Shown here in pieces: positions 48,447-59,232 of a stretch of DNA of 64,000 nucleotides (position 1 is the first letter of the stretch; every line of letters starts with the position of its first letter). A program made the translations under genes and the position numbers. The DNA is from JBNJGB01 sp051747385 (GTDB taxonomy: Bacteria > Myxococcota_A > UBA9042 > PHBI01 > JACKFB01), in NCBI GenBank assembly GCA_051747385.1, contig JBNJGB010000014.1, forward strand, positions 1 to 64,000, written 5' to 3'. The notes beneath the pieces were generated by a model. That model was not told where the DNA came from. It made no database searches and saw nothing but the letters and a program-made list of their open reading frames with translations.

Positions 48447-49024
48447 GCCAGCCCCGTGACGAGCTGCTGAAGCTCCTGACCGGCCTCTCCTTCCAGCGGC
48501 GGCGCGTCGTGCTGTCCAGCGGCAGGGAGTCGGACTTCTACGTCGACTGCAAGCAGACCCTGCTCCACCCGGAGGGCATGGCCCTGACCGGGACGGTCCT
48601 CGTGGACACGTGGCAGGAGCAGGGCCTCGAGATCGACGCCGTGGGCGGCCCCACCCTGGGCGCCGACCCCATGACGTGCGCCTTCGTGCTCCAGGCGCGC
48701 CGGCGCGGGCAGGGCGTCCCCGGCTTCTTCATCCGCAAGGAGCCCAAGGGCCACGGCACCATGTCGTGGATCGAGGGCACCCGCTCGATGGAGGACGGCG
48801 CGCGCGTGCTCGTCCTCGAGGACGTCATCACGACGGGCGCGTCGTCCATCCGGGCCATCCAGCGACTCCGGGACGCCGCCTGCGACGTGGCCGGCCTGTT
48901 CTGCCTGGTGGACCGGATGGAGGGCGGACGGGAGGCCATCGAGGCCGAGGGCGTCCCCGTCACCGCGCTCTACCGCCGCACGGACTTCCCCGGGATGTCC
49001 GAGGAGCCGGGCGAGGCGTCGTGA
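48443..49024 (+). CDS. pyrE: Orotate phosphoribosyltransferase
   Basis: Joins orotate to PRPP to give OMP in pyrimidine synthesis. The 193-residue protein has SGRESDFYVDCKQTLLHPEG near the start, IRKEPKGHGT (loop) and the PRPP motif VLVLEDVITTGASS. It is in a run of overlapping genes (bactofilin 3, pyrE, lipoprotein, hydrolase) that share no obvious pathway. Starts at a GTG inside the previous stop. Confidence 0.94.
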   Translation: MSQPRDELLKLLTGLSFQRRRVVLSSGRESDFYVDCKQTLLHPEGMALTGTVLVDTWQEQGLEIDAVGGPTLGADPMTCAFVLQARRRGQGVPGFFIRKEPKGHGTMSWIEGTRSMEDGARVLVLEDVITTGASSIRAIQRLRDAACDVAGLFCLVDRMEGGREAIEAEGVPVTALYRRTDFPGMSEEPGEAS

Positions 49025-49617
49025 GCCGTCGTGCCGCAGCGGTGTCCGTCCTCCTGCTCCTGGCCGCCTGGCCTGGGGCCTGTGGGGGACCGCTCGATCG
49101 CTATCACGACACCCGTGAGGACTGGACGCGGGAGACGGAGGTCTACGAGCACTTCGAGAGCCGCGTCTTCGTCAAGGCCACCCTGAAGACCGAGCCCTTC
49201 GTGGCGCGGTACGTGGAGGCGTACGCGGAGATCTTCGACATGACGCCCGAGCAGCGCGAGACGCTCCGCGCCGCCGAGCGCGCCGACGTCGAGGACGCCT
49301 GGGTGTTCGTGGTCGCGCTGTTCACCAACGACATCGACTGGGACGACCTGGCCCCGGGCGACGACATCTGGAGCGTCCACCTGGAGAACCGCCGGGGGCA
49401 GCGCTTGCCGCTCGGCGAGGTCCGCGAGCTGGACACGGACAACCCGACCTGGGGGAAGCTGTTCCCGTACGTGGGCTATCACGACTCCCTGTACGAGCTG
49501 CGCTTCGACGAGCCGGAGGGCGGCGGCTTCGCCGGGCCCGAGGAGCGGATCCACCTGGTCATCGCCGGCGCCCCCGCGCACATCCGCCTGACCTGGACGC
49601 TCCCGGGAGCCCCGTGA
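49021..49617 (+). CDS. Hypothetical lipoprotein
   Basis: A protein of 198 residues with lipobox PGAC (Cys21). The mature part begins with helices (DYHDTRED-like region and VFVKATLKTEPFV) and ends with a beta sandwich (LPLGEVRELD, IHLVIAGAPAHIRLTW). No family recognised. It overlaps pyrE by 4 bp and the following hydrolase gene by 4 bp, so it is part of a tight operon. A periplasmic or outer-membrane location is expected. Confidence 0.7.
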   Translation: MSRRAAAVSVLLLLAAWPGACGGPLDRYHDTREDWTRETEVYEHFESRVFVKATLKTEPFVARYVEAYAEIFDMTPEQRETLRAAERADVEDAWVFVVALFTNDIDWDDLAPGDDIWSVHLENRRGQRLPLGEVRELDTDNPTWGKLFPYVGYHDSLYELRFDEPEGGGFAGPEERIHLVIAGAPAHIRLTWTLPGAP

Positions 49618-50561
49618 AGCAGATCCGCCTCGCCGACCGCACCCGCCTCGCCTACTCGCTGACGGGCCGCGGGGACGGCCCCGCCATCGTCCTCTGCGAC
49701 GGCATCTCCTGCGACGGCTACGTGTGGCTCTACCTCCGGCCGCACCTGCAGCGGCACTTCCGCGTCCTCCACGTCCAGTGGCGGGGGCACGGCCGCTCGG
49801 GCATCCCCCGCGACCCCGAGGCGGTCACCGTGCCGCACCTCGCCGCGGACCTGGACGAGGTCATGGAGCGCCTGGGCATCCCGACGGCCACCTTCGTCGG
49901 GCACTCCATGGGCGTGCAGGTCGCCCTGGAAGTGGCCTGGCGCTTCCCGCACCGGCTCCGCGCCGGCGTGCTCCTGAACGGCTCCAGCGGACGGCTCCTG
50001 GACACCTTCAAGGAGACCGACGTGGGCATGCGCATCCTCCCGCGCATCAAGCAGCTCACGGAGCGCCACCGGGACCGCGTGGCGCGCGCCCTCCGCGTGC
50101 TCATGCCCACGGAGCTGTCCTACCTCGTGGCCGCCTACACGGAGATCAACCGGGAGCAGATCCGGCGCGAGGACTTCATGCCCTACCTCGAGCACTTCGC
50201 CACCATGCCGCCGGCCCTGTTCGTGCGCATGCTCGAGGACGCCGCGTCGCGGACGGCCCGCCACCTGCTTCCGCGCGTCCCGCAGCCCATGCTCGTGGTG
50301 GCCGGGGATCGCGACGGGTTCACGCCGTGGCGGGTGACGAAGGAGCTGGCGGACGGCCTGCCCGACTCCGAGTTCCACCTGCTGGAGGGCGGCAGCCACA
50401 CCGCGCCGCTGGAGTTCCCGGAGCGCGTGCAGGTCGTCGTCGACGACTTCCTGGCCAACCGGCGGCTGGATCGCCACCCCGAGGGGCCCGCGCCCGAGCA
50501 GCCGCGTCCGGATCTGGGCCTCCGCTTCGGCGAGGCCGCAGAGGATCGCAAGGCGAGCTGA
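49614..50561 (+). CDS. Alpha/beta-fold hydrolase
   Basis: A protein of 315 residues. The nucleophile elbow is GHSMGVQVAL. The acid is likely in the loop VAGDRDGFTPW and the His in EGGSHTAPLEF. The oxyanion region is around LCDGISCDGYVW, and HVQWRGHGRSG is typical of the epoxide-hydrolase/esterase branch. The substrate is unknown. Last gene of the bactofilin-pyrE run; the sigma-54-driven inhibitor operon follows after 168 bp. Confidence 0.88.
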   Translation: MKQIRLADRTRLAYSLTGRGDGPAIVLCDGISCDGYVWLYLRPHLQRHFRVLHVQWRGHGRSGIPRDPEAVTVPHLAADLDEVMERLGIPTATFVGHSMGVQVALEVAWRFPHRLRAGVLLNGSSGRLLDTFKETDVGMRILPRIKQLTERHRDRVARALRVLMPTELSYLVAAYTEINREQIRREDFMPYLEHFATMPPALFVRMLEDAASRTARHLLPRVPQPMLVVAGDRDGFTPWRVTKELADGLPDSEFHLLEGGSHTAPLEFPERVQVVVDDFLANRRLDRHPEGPAPEQPRPDLGLRFGEAAEDRKAS

Positions 50562-50579
50562 GGTGCCGATCCCTGCGCA

Positions 50580-50600
50580 TGTGTGGAACTCTTACACACA
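50580..50600 (+). promoter_or_regulatory. Palindromic activator-site candidate
   Basis: TGTGTG-N9-CACACA is a perfect 6-bp inverted repeat, centred about 88 bp before the start predicted from the sigma-54 promoter, as expected for an enhancer-binding activator. Confidence 0.45.
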
Positions 50601-50652
50601 CGCCTCGGATACAGGGACCCGGAATCCCGCGTACCCGCGCGGGTTGTCATCA

Positions 50653-50667
50653 TGGCACGCGCCTTGC
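50653..50667 (+). promoter_or_regulatory. Perfect sigma-54 promoter (-24/-12)
   Basis: TGGCACG-CGCC-TTGC matches the sigma-54 consensus at every conserved position, with GG (50654-50655) and GC (50666-50667) exactly 10 nt apart. The start should fall near 50679, about 50 nt before the macroglobulin ATG. A weaker TTGTCA-N18-GTAATG sigma-70-like reading overlaps it. Confidence 0.8.
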
Positions 50668-50729
50668 GTAATGCCGGGGCGGATCACATTGCCCCAACGG
50701 CCCGGCCCTCGCGGCCGAGGAGAGGTCAG

Positions 50730-53700
50730 ATGAGACGCACCTGCCTATGGTGGATCGCCGCGACGGCCCTGGTGGCGGCCTGCGGCACGGACGGGACGCA
50801 CGGCCTCGACACCGGCGACGACGTCGTCGGCAACGAGGATCACGAGGATCCCGCCCTCGGCGTCGAGGAGGGCGCCCTGAGCGCGGCCGTCGATGGGGAT
50901 CGCCTGAAGGTCGTGATTCCGGTCCGCGTCGAGACCGCCGCGGCGGGCGACGCGACCGTCGAGCTGATGAACCTCGACAACGAGGTGCTCGCGAGCGGCT
51001 CCGCCTCGTTCGATCTCGGCGAGGGCGGCGGTCCGGTCGAGGTGAGCCTGCCGGCCGACGACCTCCCCGAGGCGGGCGCCGAGGAGGCGAGCCGTGTGAT
51101 CCACTACAAGGTGCAGGACGGCGCCTCGCGCACGAGCGGGTATCGGAGCCTCCTGGTCATGCTGCCGAAGGTCGACCTGCGGGCGCGGATCCCCTCGAAG
51201 CTGACCGTGGGGTCGGGCGCCAAGGTGCGCGTCTTCGCCATCGATCCCTTCACGCACGCGCCGAAGGGGAACGTGCCGGTGAGCCTGCGGCTCGAGCCGA
51301 CCGAGGACGCCCCGGAGGGCGCCGAGGCCGTCGAGGTCCAGGGCACCACGGACGACGAGGGCAGCGCCGTCCTCGACGTGCCCGAGCAGGAGGAGGGCAG
51401 CTACACGGCGAAGGCGACCGCCGAGGAGGGCGCCTACGCGGCCGCCCTGGCCGAGTCCGACGTGGAGGTGGAGCGGAACCACCGCGTGCTCGTGAGCACG
51501 GACAAGCCCATCTACCAGCCCGGCCAGACCATGCACATCCGGGCGCTGGCCCTGAAGAAGCCCCGCCTGGACGCCGAGGCCGGCAGCGAGCTGACCTTCG
51601 AGGTCTATGACGGCAAGGGCAACATGGTCTACCGCAAGTTCGCGGAGACCAACGACTTCGGCATCGCGGGGACCACGTTCACGCTGGCCCGCGAGGTGAA
51701 CATGGGCCACTATCAGGTGAAGGCCCACCTGGGCGGCACGACCACCACCCGGACGGTGAACGTCGAGCGGTACTCGCTGCCCAAGTTCGAGGTCTCCCTG
51801 GACCTGGACCGGGAGTTCTACCTCGTCGGCGAGAACCTCCACGGCGTGGTGGACGTGGGCTACTTCTTCGGCAAGCCCGTGGTGGACGGGGTCGTCGAGG
51901 TGCAGGCGATCACCCAGGACGTCGAGACCACCACCATCGACACCTTCCAGGGCTCGACGAACGCGGACGGGAAGTTCGAGTTCGACCTCCAGATCCCCGA
52001 CTACCTCGTGGGGCAGCCCCTGGAGACGGGCAACGGCCTGATCCTCCTGCAGGTGAAGGTCACGGACACGGCCGGGCACGTGCAGGAGAAGTCCACGCCG
52101 GTCGTCGTCGCCGAGCAGCCCATCGACCTGGTGGCCGTCCCCGAGAGCGGCGGCGTGGTCCCCGGCCTCGAAAACGCCGTGTACGTGTTCGCCACCGACC
52201 CCCTGAACCGGCCCGTGGACGCGGACCTGACCGTGACCGTGGACGGCGCGGAGGTGGACGTGGAGCCCGTGGGCGACGGCGTGGGCCGCTTCCTCGTCAC
52301 GCCGGACGGCGCCCTGTCCTTCCACGTGTCGGCCGCCACGATGGACGGCGCGACCGCGAGCGAGGACTTCGAGTTCTCGCCCGGCGCGGACGACGGCGGC
52401 TTGCTGCTCCGGACAGACGCCAGCCTCTACCAGGTCGGCGAGACGGCCACCGTGCAGGTGTTCGCGACCGGCGCGGACGGGCGCATGTTCCTGGACGTCA
52501 TCAAGGACGGCCAGACGTGGCTCACCGACGCCGCCGACCTCGTCGACGGCGTGGCCACCTTCTCCCTGGACCTGGATCCCTCGCTGGTGGGCGACGTGGT
52601 CATCGAGGCCTATCGCGTGGGCGCCGACGCGGCCATCGCGCGCGACAAGAAGATGATCTTCGTCCAGGACGCCGAGGGGCTCGACATCACCGTGACGCCG
52701 GACAAGCCCGCCTACGAGCCGGGCGAGGAGGCGACGCTGGAGTTCGAGGTCACCGACGGCGAGGGGGAGCCCGCCGCGGCCGCCCTGGGCGTGCAGATCG
52801 TCGACGAGGCCGTCTACGCCGTCACCGAGATGAAGCCCGGCCTGCTGGAGACGTACTTCCTCATCCAGGAGGCGCTCCGCGAGCCCAAGTACGAGATCCA
52901 CGGCGTGCACTTCGACCTGGCCGGCACCGTGACCGGCGACCCGGAGGACAAGGTGGCCCAGGTCACCGCCGAGGCCTCGTTCGCGGCCCTGTCGGACGCC
53001 TCCCTGAGCGGCGAGATCTCGAGCTGGGACCAGGTGAAGTCGGAGGTACCCGGCGTGCTCGAGCCCGCCTACCAGGCGCGGATGGAGGGCATCGAAGCCG
53101 ACCTGCAGCGCCTGGCGGAGCACGGCAACCTCCCCGGCGACGACCGGCTCGCGGAGTTCCTGGAGAACCAGAACGTCTACTACGACAACTGGGGCACCCT
53201 GCTCCGCTTCGAGCCGGAGCAGCGGTGGGACGGCTGGTACGCCACGGTCCGCTCCGCCGGACCGGACGAGACCTTCGACACCTGGGACGACTGGTCCGGC
53301 GAGGTCGTGGTCACCCAGGACTACCGCGAGCGCTGGGACTTCGACGGCGCCGCGGACGCCGCCGCCGGCCCGCCCATGGCCGGCGGCCCTGACGACGAGC
53401 AGAACGCCGTGCCTGACGCTCCCTCCGAAAAGAACGGCGACGGTGAGGGGGACGGCCCGCGGGTCCGAAAGGACTTCCCGGAGACCCTGTACTTCAACCC
53501 GGCGCTCATCACCGACTCGAGCGGCAAGGCCTCCATCACGCTGAACATGGCGGACTCCATCACGGAGTGGCGCGTGTCCAGCCTGGCCAACACGAAGGAC
53601 GGCGCCCTGGGCAGCGGCGTCGACGGGGTCACGGTCTTCCAGGACTTCTTCGTCGACATCGACTTCCCGGCGACCCTGACCCGGAACGACGAGGTCTCCT

Positions 53701-55568
53701 TCCCGGTGGCGGTCTACAACTACCTCCCGGTGGCGCAGACCGTGGACATCCAGCTGGAGTCCGGCTCCTGGTTCGAGCTGATGGGCAGCGACCAGGCGTC
53801 CGTCACGGTCGGCCCGGGCGAGGTCACGTCCGTCCTCTTCCCGGTGAAGGTGAAGACGGTGGGGACCCACCCGCTCACGGTGGTCGGCACGGGCACCGAG
53901 ATGAGCGACGCCGTGCAGCGCGTGGTCGAGGTCGTGCCCGACGGCAAGGAGGAGCGCGCGTCCGAGGGCGGCGTCCTCGACGGGACGAAGACCCACGAGA
54001 TCGCGTACCCGGCCGGCCTCATCCCCAACTCCCACGACCTGCTGGTGAAGATCTACCCGGGCATCATGGCCCAGGCGGTCGAGGGGCTGGACAGCATGCT
54101 GCGGATGCCGAGCGGCTGCTTCGAGCAGTCCACGGCGACCAACTGGCCGAACACCCTGGTCATCGACTACCTGCGCCAGTCCGGCCAGGCGAGCCCGGAG
54201 GTGGAGCTGAAGGCCATGGACTTCCTGCAGCAGGGCTACCAGCGCCTGCTCACCTTCGAGGTCACCGGCGGCGGCTTCGTGTGGTTCGGCGACCCGAGCC
54301 CGGCCAACGTCATCCTCTCCGCCATGGGCGTGATGGAGTTCTCCGACATGGCCGAGGTCATGGAGATCGACCAGAACGTCATCCAGCGCACCGCGCGGTG
54401 GCTCGAGGAGGCCCAGAAGGCGGACGGAAGCTGGCACACGGACCAGGGGAGCGAGTTCGCCACGGTCCAGTACGACGACGTGAAGACCACCGCGTACGTC
54501 ACGTGGGCCCTGGCCGAGAGCGCGTACGGCGCCGAGGCCGTCGGGAAGGCCCTGGGCTGGCTGACGCCCCACGCGGTGGACGAGAGCACGGACGTGTACG
54601 CCCTGGCGCTCATGGGCAACGCCTTCGCCCACGCGCAGCCGAGCGGAAGCACCACCCAGGCGGTGCTCCAGCGCCTCGCCGACCTCGCGGTCGTCGGGGA
54701 GGACGGCTCGGTCCACTGGGAGTACGAGGGCGGCGGCTACAACTACGACGGCCCCGGCGTGAACGGCGTCGACGGCACGGCCATCGAGATCACCGCCATG
54801 GCCACCCAGGCCTTCATCGTGGCCAACGCCCACCTGGACCTGGTGGAGGGCTCCATCGCCTTCCTGGCCTCGAACAAGGACAGCTTCGGCAACTGGGGCA
54901 CGACCCACGCCACCATCCTCTCCCTGCGCGCGATGGTCATGTCGCTGCAGAACAAGACCGAGGAGGGCGAGGGCACGGTCACCGTGTCCGTCAACGGCGT
55001 GCCGGCGCAGACCCTCGAGATCACCGAGGAGAACCGCAACGTCTTCCACCAGATGGACCTGCGCGATCTGCCCGTCCTGAGCGAGCCCAACGACGTGACC
55101 GTCGCCTACGAGGGCACGGGAAGGCTCATGTACCAGGTCGTCTCCTCCTGGTGGGTCCCGGGCGAGACCGTCCCGCCGACCGGCGACGCCCTGGACATCG
55201 AGGTGGCCTACGACAAGACCCAGCTCGCGGTGAACGACACCGCCACCGGCACGGCCACGGTGACCAACACCACCCAGGCCGGGCTGAGCATGGTCATGGT
55301 CGACCTCGGCCTGCCCCCGGGCTTCGACGTGGTGCCCGACAAGCTGGAGCACGCCATCCAGCAGGGTACGATCATGAAGTACGAGCTCCCCGGCCAGCAG
55401 GTCTCCATCTACCTGGAGTCCCTGGCCCCGGGTGAGACGCTGCAGGTGAGCTGGGACCTCCGGGCGAAGTACCCGGTCAAGGCCCAGGCGAAGTCCTCGG
55501 CGGCGTACCTGTACTACGACACCGAGAACCGCTCCGAGACGAGCCCCGTCGAGTTCGTCGTCGAGTAG
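50730..55568 (+). CDS. Alpha-2-macroglobulin family lipoprotein with thioester
   Basis: A protease trap of 1612 residues. The signal ends in lipobox VAAC (Cys18). A chain of macroglobulin domains follows; STDKPIYQPGQTMHIRAL (about 255) is the typical MG2 entry. The candidate bait region (about 880-915) is charged, low in structure and ends in basic PRVRK before DFPETLYFNP. That last stretch and ADSITEWRVSSLA resemble animal A2M/complement more than E. coli YfhM. The thioester is PSGCFEQST with Cys1130 and Gln1133. A helical thioester domain and receptor-like C-terminal domain complete it. No pbpC is adjacent, unlike in many proteobacteria; a serpin follows instead. AGGAGAGG precedes the ATG. 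Confidence 0.93.
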   Translation: MRRTCLWWIAATALVAACGTDGTHGLDTGDDVVGNEDHEDPALGVEEGALSAAVDGDRLKVVIPVRVETAAAGDATVELMNLDNEVLASGSASFDLGEGGGPVEVSLPADDLPEAGAEEASRVIHYKVQDGASRTSGYRSLLVMLPKVDLRARIPSKLTVGSGAKVRVFAIDPFTHAPKGNVPVSLRLEPTEDAPEGAEAVEVQGTTDDEGSAVLDVPEQEEGSYTAKATAEEGAYAAALAESDVEVERNHRVLVSTDKPIYQPGQTMHIRALALKKPRLDAEAGSELTFEVYDGKGNMVYRKFAETNDFGIAGTTFTLAREVNMGHYQVKAHLGGTTTTRTVNVERYSLPKFEVSLDLDREFYLVGENLHGVVDVGYFFGKPVVDGVVEVQAITQDVETTTIDTFQGSTNADGKFEFDLQIPDYLVGQPLETGNGLILLQVKVTDTAGHVQEKSTPVVVAEQPIDLVAVPESGGVVPGLENAVYVFATDPLNRPVDADLTVTVDGAEVDVEPVGDGVGRFLVTPDGALSFHVSAATMDGATASEDFEFSPGADDGGLLLRTDASLYQVGETATVQVFATGADGRMFLDVIKDGQTWLTDAADLVDGVATFSLDLDPSLVGDVVIEAYRVGADAAIARDKKMIFVQDAEGLDITVTPDKPAYEPGEEATLEFEVTDGEGEPAAAALGVQIVDEAVYAVTEMKPGLLETYFLIQEALREPKYEIHGVHFDLAGTVTGDPEDKVAQVTAEASFAALSDASLSGEISSWDQVKSEVPGVLEPAYQARMEGIEADLQRLAEHGNLPGDDRLAEFLENQNVYYDNWGTLLRFEPEQRWDGWYATVRSAGPDETFDTWDDWSGEVVVTQDYRERWDFDGAADAAAGPPMAGGPDDEQNAVPDAPSEKNGDGEGDGPRVRKDFPETLYFNPALITDSSGKASITLNMADSITEWRVSSLANTKDGALGSGVDGVTVFQDFFVDIDFPATLTRNDEVSFPVAVYNYLPVAQTVDIQLESGSWFELMGSDQASVTVGPGEVTSVLFPVKVKTVGTHPLTVVGTGTEMSDAVQRVVEVVPDGKEERASEGGVLDGTKTHEIAYPAGLIPNSHDLLVKIYPGIMAQAVEGLDSMLRMPSGCFEQSTATNWPNTLVIDYLRQSGQASPEVELKAMDFLQQGYQRLLTFEVTGGGFVWFGDPSPANVILSAMGVMEFSDMAEVMEIDQNVIQRTARWLEEAQKADGSWHTDQGSEFATVQYDDVKTTAYVTWALAESAYGAEAVGKALGWLTPHAVDESTDVYALALMGNAFAHAQPSGSTTQAVLQRLADLAVVGEDGSVHWEYEGGGYNYDGPGVNGVDGTAIEITAMATQAFIVANAHLDLVEGSIAFLASNKDSFGNWGTTHATILSLRAMVMSLQNKTEEGEGTVTVSVNGVPAQTLEITEENRNVFHQMDLRDLPVLSEPNDVTVAYEGTGRLMYQVVSSWWVPGETVPPTGDALDIEVAYDKTQLAVNDTATGTATVTNTTQAGLSMVMVDLGLPPGFDVVPDKLEHAIQQGTIMKYELPGQQVSIYLESLAPGETLQVSWDLRAKYPVKAQAKSSAAYLYYDTENRSETSPVEFVVE

Positions 55569-55587
55569 CCACGCGGAGGAGGTCATC

Positions 55588-56967
55588 ATGAGAGGACACA
55601 TCGGCAACCACGCCACGTCGTTCACCCTGATCGGCCTCCTCCTCCTGGGGCCGGGGGCCCTGCTCGCCCCCGGCTGCCAGGACGGCGGGGACGCGGGCGA
55701 GGCCCCCGCGCCGGACACCCACGCTCCGGAGGACGTGGCGGAGGTGGAGGGGCCGCAGGACATCGAGACCGCGCAGTCGAGCCTCTCCCGGGACCTGGAC
55801 CCGGAGGTGCCGGCCGCCGACCTCGAGACCCTCGTGGCCGACCACACCGCCTTCGCCTTCGACCTCTACGAGCAGGTGCGGGGCAGCGAGGAGGGGAACC
55901 TCCTACTGTCGCCGCACAGCGTGTCCATCGCGCTCGCCATGACCTACGCCGGCGCCGAGGGCACCACCGCGGAGCAGATGGCGGACGCCCTCCGGCTCAC
56001 CCTGCCGGAGGCGAAGCTCCACCCCGCCTTCAACGCCCTGGACCTGCACCTGTCGAGCCTCGGCGAGGGCGCCACGGGCAAGGACGGCGAGCCCTTCCGC
56101 CTCGACGTCACCAACGCCCTGTGGGGCCAGACCGGCTACCCGTTCCTGGACGGCTTCCTGGACACCCTCGCGGTGAACTACGGCGCGGCGATGCACCTGC
56201 TCGACTTCGCCACCGCCCCCGAGTCGTCGCGGGAGACCATCAACCAGTGGGTCTCCGACCAGACGGCGGACCGCATCCCGAACCTCCTGCCGCAGGGCTC
56301 CATCAGCACCCTGACGCGCCTCGTCCTGACCAACGCCGTGTACTTCAACGCCTCGTGGGACACCCCCTTCGAGGAGGAGGACACGGCGGACGCGGCGTTC
56401 CACCGCCTCGACGGCAGCACGGCCCAGGTGCCGACCATGCGCCAGACGGAGGAGATCCCCTACGCCGAGGGCGACGGCTGGAAGGCCGTGCGCCTCCCCT
56501 ACGACGGCGAAGAGGTCGCCATGGACCTCGTCGTGCCCGACGCCGGGACCTTCGCGGACTTCGAGGCGAGCTTCGGCCCGGACGTCCTGGCGGCCGTCGA
56601 CGGCGCCTGGAGCACGACGAACGTGAACCTCCACATGCCCCGCTTCGAGTTCGAGTCGGCGGCGAACCTCGTCGGCCCCATGGAGGCCCTGGGGATGCTG
56701 GACGCGTTCGACCCGAGCGCGGCCGACTTCTCCGGCATGGACGGCACGGAGAGCCTGTTCGTGACGGGCATCTTCCACAAGACCTTCATCGCCGTGGACG
56801 AGGCCGGCACCGAGGCCGCCGCGGCGACCGCCGTCGTGGTCAGCACGACGTCCGTCCCACCCCCGCCGGAGGAGGTCCACCTGGACCGGCCCTTCTTCAC
56901 CCTCATCCGGGACGTGGAGACCGGCGCCATCCTCTTCGTCGGCCGGGTCGTCGACCCGTCCGCCTGA
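55588..56967 (+). CDS. Serpin-family protease-inhibitor lipoprotein
   Basis: A 459-residue serpin. The signal has lipobox APGC (Cys30) and a linker to about 75. The serpin fold starts at FAFDLYEQVRGSEEGNLLLS, with NAVYFNASWDTPF, FHKTFIAVDEAGTEAAAAT and RPFFTLIRD as family signatures. The reactive-loop hinge DEAGTEAAAAT is the canonical inhibitory form. Counting from it places P1-P1' at Thr421-Ser422; the loop is about three residues longer than in alpha-1-antitrypsin, so P1 could shift. It acts by a suicide mechanism on serine or cysteine proteases. It lies 19 bp after the macroglobulin stop and has GGAGGTC upstream, so both are co-expressed. Confidence 0.93.
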   Translation: MRGHIGNHATSFTLIGLLLLGPGALLAPGCQDGGDAGEAPAPDTHAPEDVAEVEGPQDIETAQSSLSRDLDPEVPAADLETLVADHTAFAFDLYEQVRGSEEGNLLLSPHSVSIALAMTYAGAEGTTAEQMADALRLTLPEAKLHPAFNALDLHLSSLGEGATGKDGEPFRLDVTNALWGQTGYPFLDGFLDTLAVNYGAAMHLLDFATAPESSRETINQWVSDQTADRIPNLLPQGSISTLTRLVLTNAVYFNASWDTPFEEEDTADAAFHRLDGSTAQVPTMRQTEEIPYAEGDGWKAVRLPYDGEEVAMDLVVPDAGTFADFEASFGPDVLAAVDGAWSTTNVNLHMPRFEFESAANLVGPMEALGMLDAFDPSAADFSGMDGTESLFVTGIFHKTFIAVDEAGTEAAAATAVVVSTTSVPPPPEEVHLDRPFFTLIRDVETGAILFVGRVVDPSA

Positions 56968-57104
56968 GGTCAGGGGTCCGCGCAGAACCACGCCGTGGCG
57001 GTTCGGGCGCCCCACGTCCTGCCATCCTCCGGGCGGGCGCGCCGTGCGCCCGTGACCCGTAGGATATGCACGCTGCGACGCCCGGGTAGCAGTGCGGGAC
57101 CCGA

Positions 57105-57569
57105 TTACGCGGCATCCTCGTCCCCGCCCTCCTCCGCCGCACCCAGGAGCGCGAGCAGGTCGTCGCCGTAGCGCGCCAGCTTGACGGCCCCGATGCCCGG
57201 CACGGCCAGGAGCCCGTCGGCGTCCCGCGGCCGCGTGGCCGCCAGGGTGGCCAGCGCCCGGTTGCCCAGCACCACGTACGCCGGGACGGCGTCCTCGGCC
57301 GCGCGCTCCCGGCGCCAGGCCCGGAGCGCGTCGAACACGGGCCGATCCGGCTCGGCCAGGCGCTCGCGCAGGGCGTCCGTCCCGAGGGCCGGGGCGCGCT
57401 CCTCCCCCCGCTCCACTGCGAAGACCAGGGCCAGCAGCGGCCCCTCGGCGCCGCCCGTGGGCACGACCTCGACGTGCGCCAGGGCGCCGGTCCGCGTGAC
57501 GTCCTTCAGCGGGGCGTCGTCGAAGCGCCCGTCCTCTCCCATCCGCAGCGTGACGATCCTGTAGTCCAT
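57105..57569 (-). CDS. HRDC-domain protein
   Basis: A protein of 154 residues. The second half (about 75-150) is an HRDC domain (FDALRAWRRERA, VPAYVVLGNRALATLA, LLAVPGIGAVKLARYGDDLL), a helical nucleic-acid-binding module usually found at the end of RecQ or RNase D. Here it follows a small N-terminal region (MDYRIVTLRMGEDGRF) and no helicase is attached. It may assist DNA repair or RNA processing. ATG 57569 has GAGAGAGG upstream. It is divergent from norR. Confidence 0.8.
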   Translation of the reverse strand: MDYRIVTLRMGEDGRFDDAPLKDVTRTGALAHVEVVPTGGAEGPLLALVFAVERGEERAPALGTDALRERLAEPDRPVFDALRAWRRERAAEDAVPAYVVLGNRALATLAATRPRDADGLLAVPGIGAVKLARYGDDLLALLGAAEEGGDEDAA

Positions 57570-57694
57570 GACCTCTCTCCCGTGATCGTGGGTCCGGGGC
57601 GCCGCCCGACGCGTCGCCCTCATCCCCCTCGTGTCCGGTCGGCCGCCGAACGTTGCGCAGAATCCTCCGCGGCGGGCGCCTCGCCGATCTGTTC

Positions 57695-57708
57695 GGCACG
57701 CTCCCTGC
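57695..57708 (+). promoter_or_regulatory. Sigma-54-like box at the norR start
   Basis: CGGCACG-CTCC-CTGC has the required GG and GC 10 nt apart but ends immediately before the ATG at 57709, so a transcript from it would start inside norR. It may be chance or serve an internal start. Confidence 0.25.
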
Positions 57709-59232
<1,524 letters not shown>

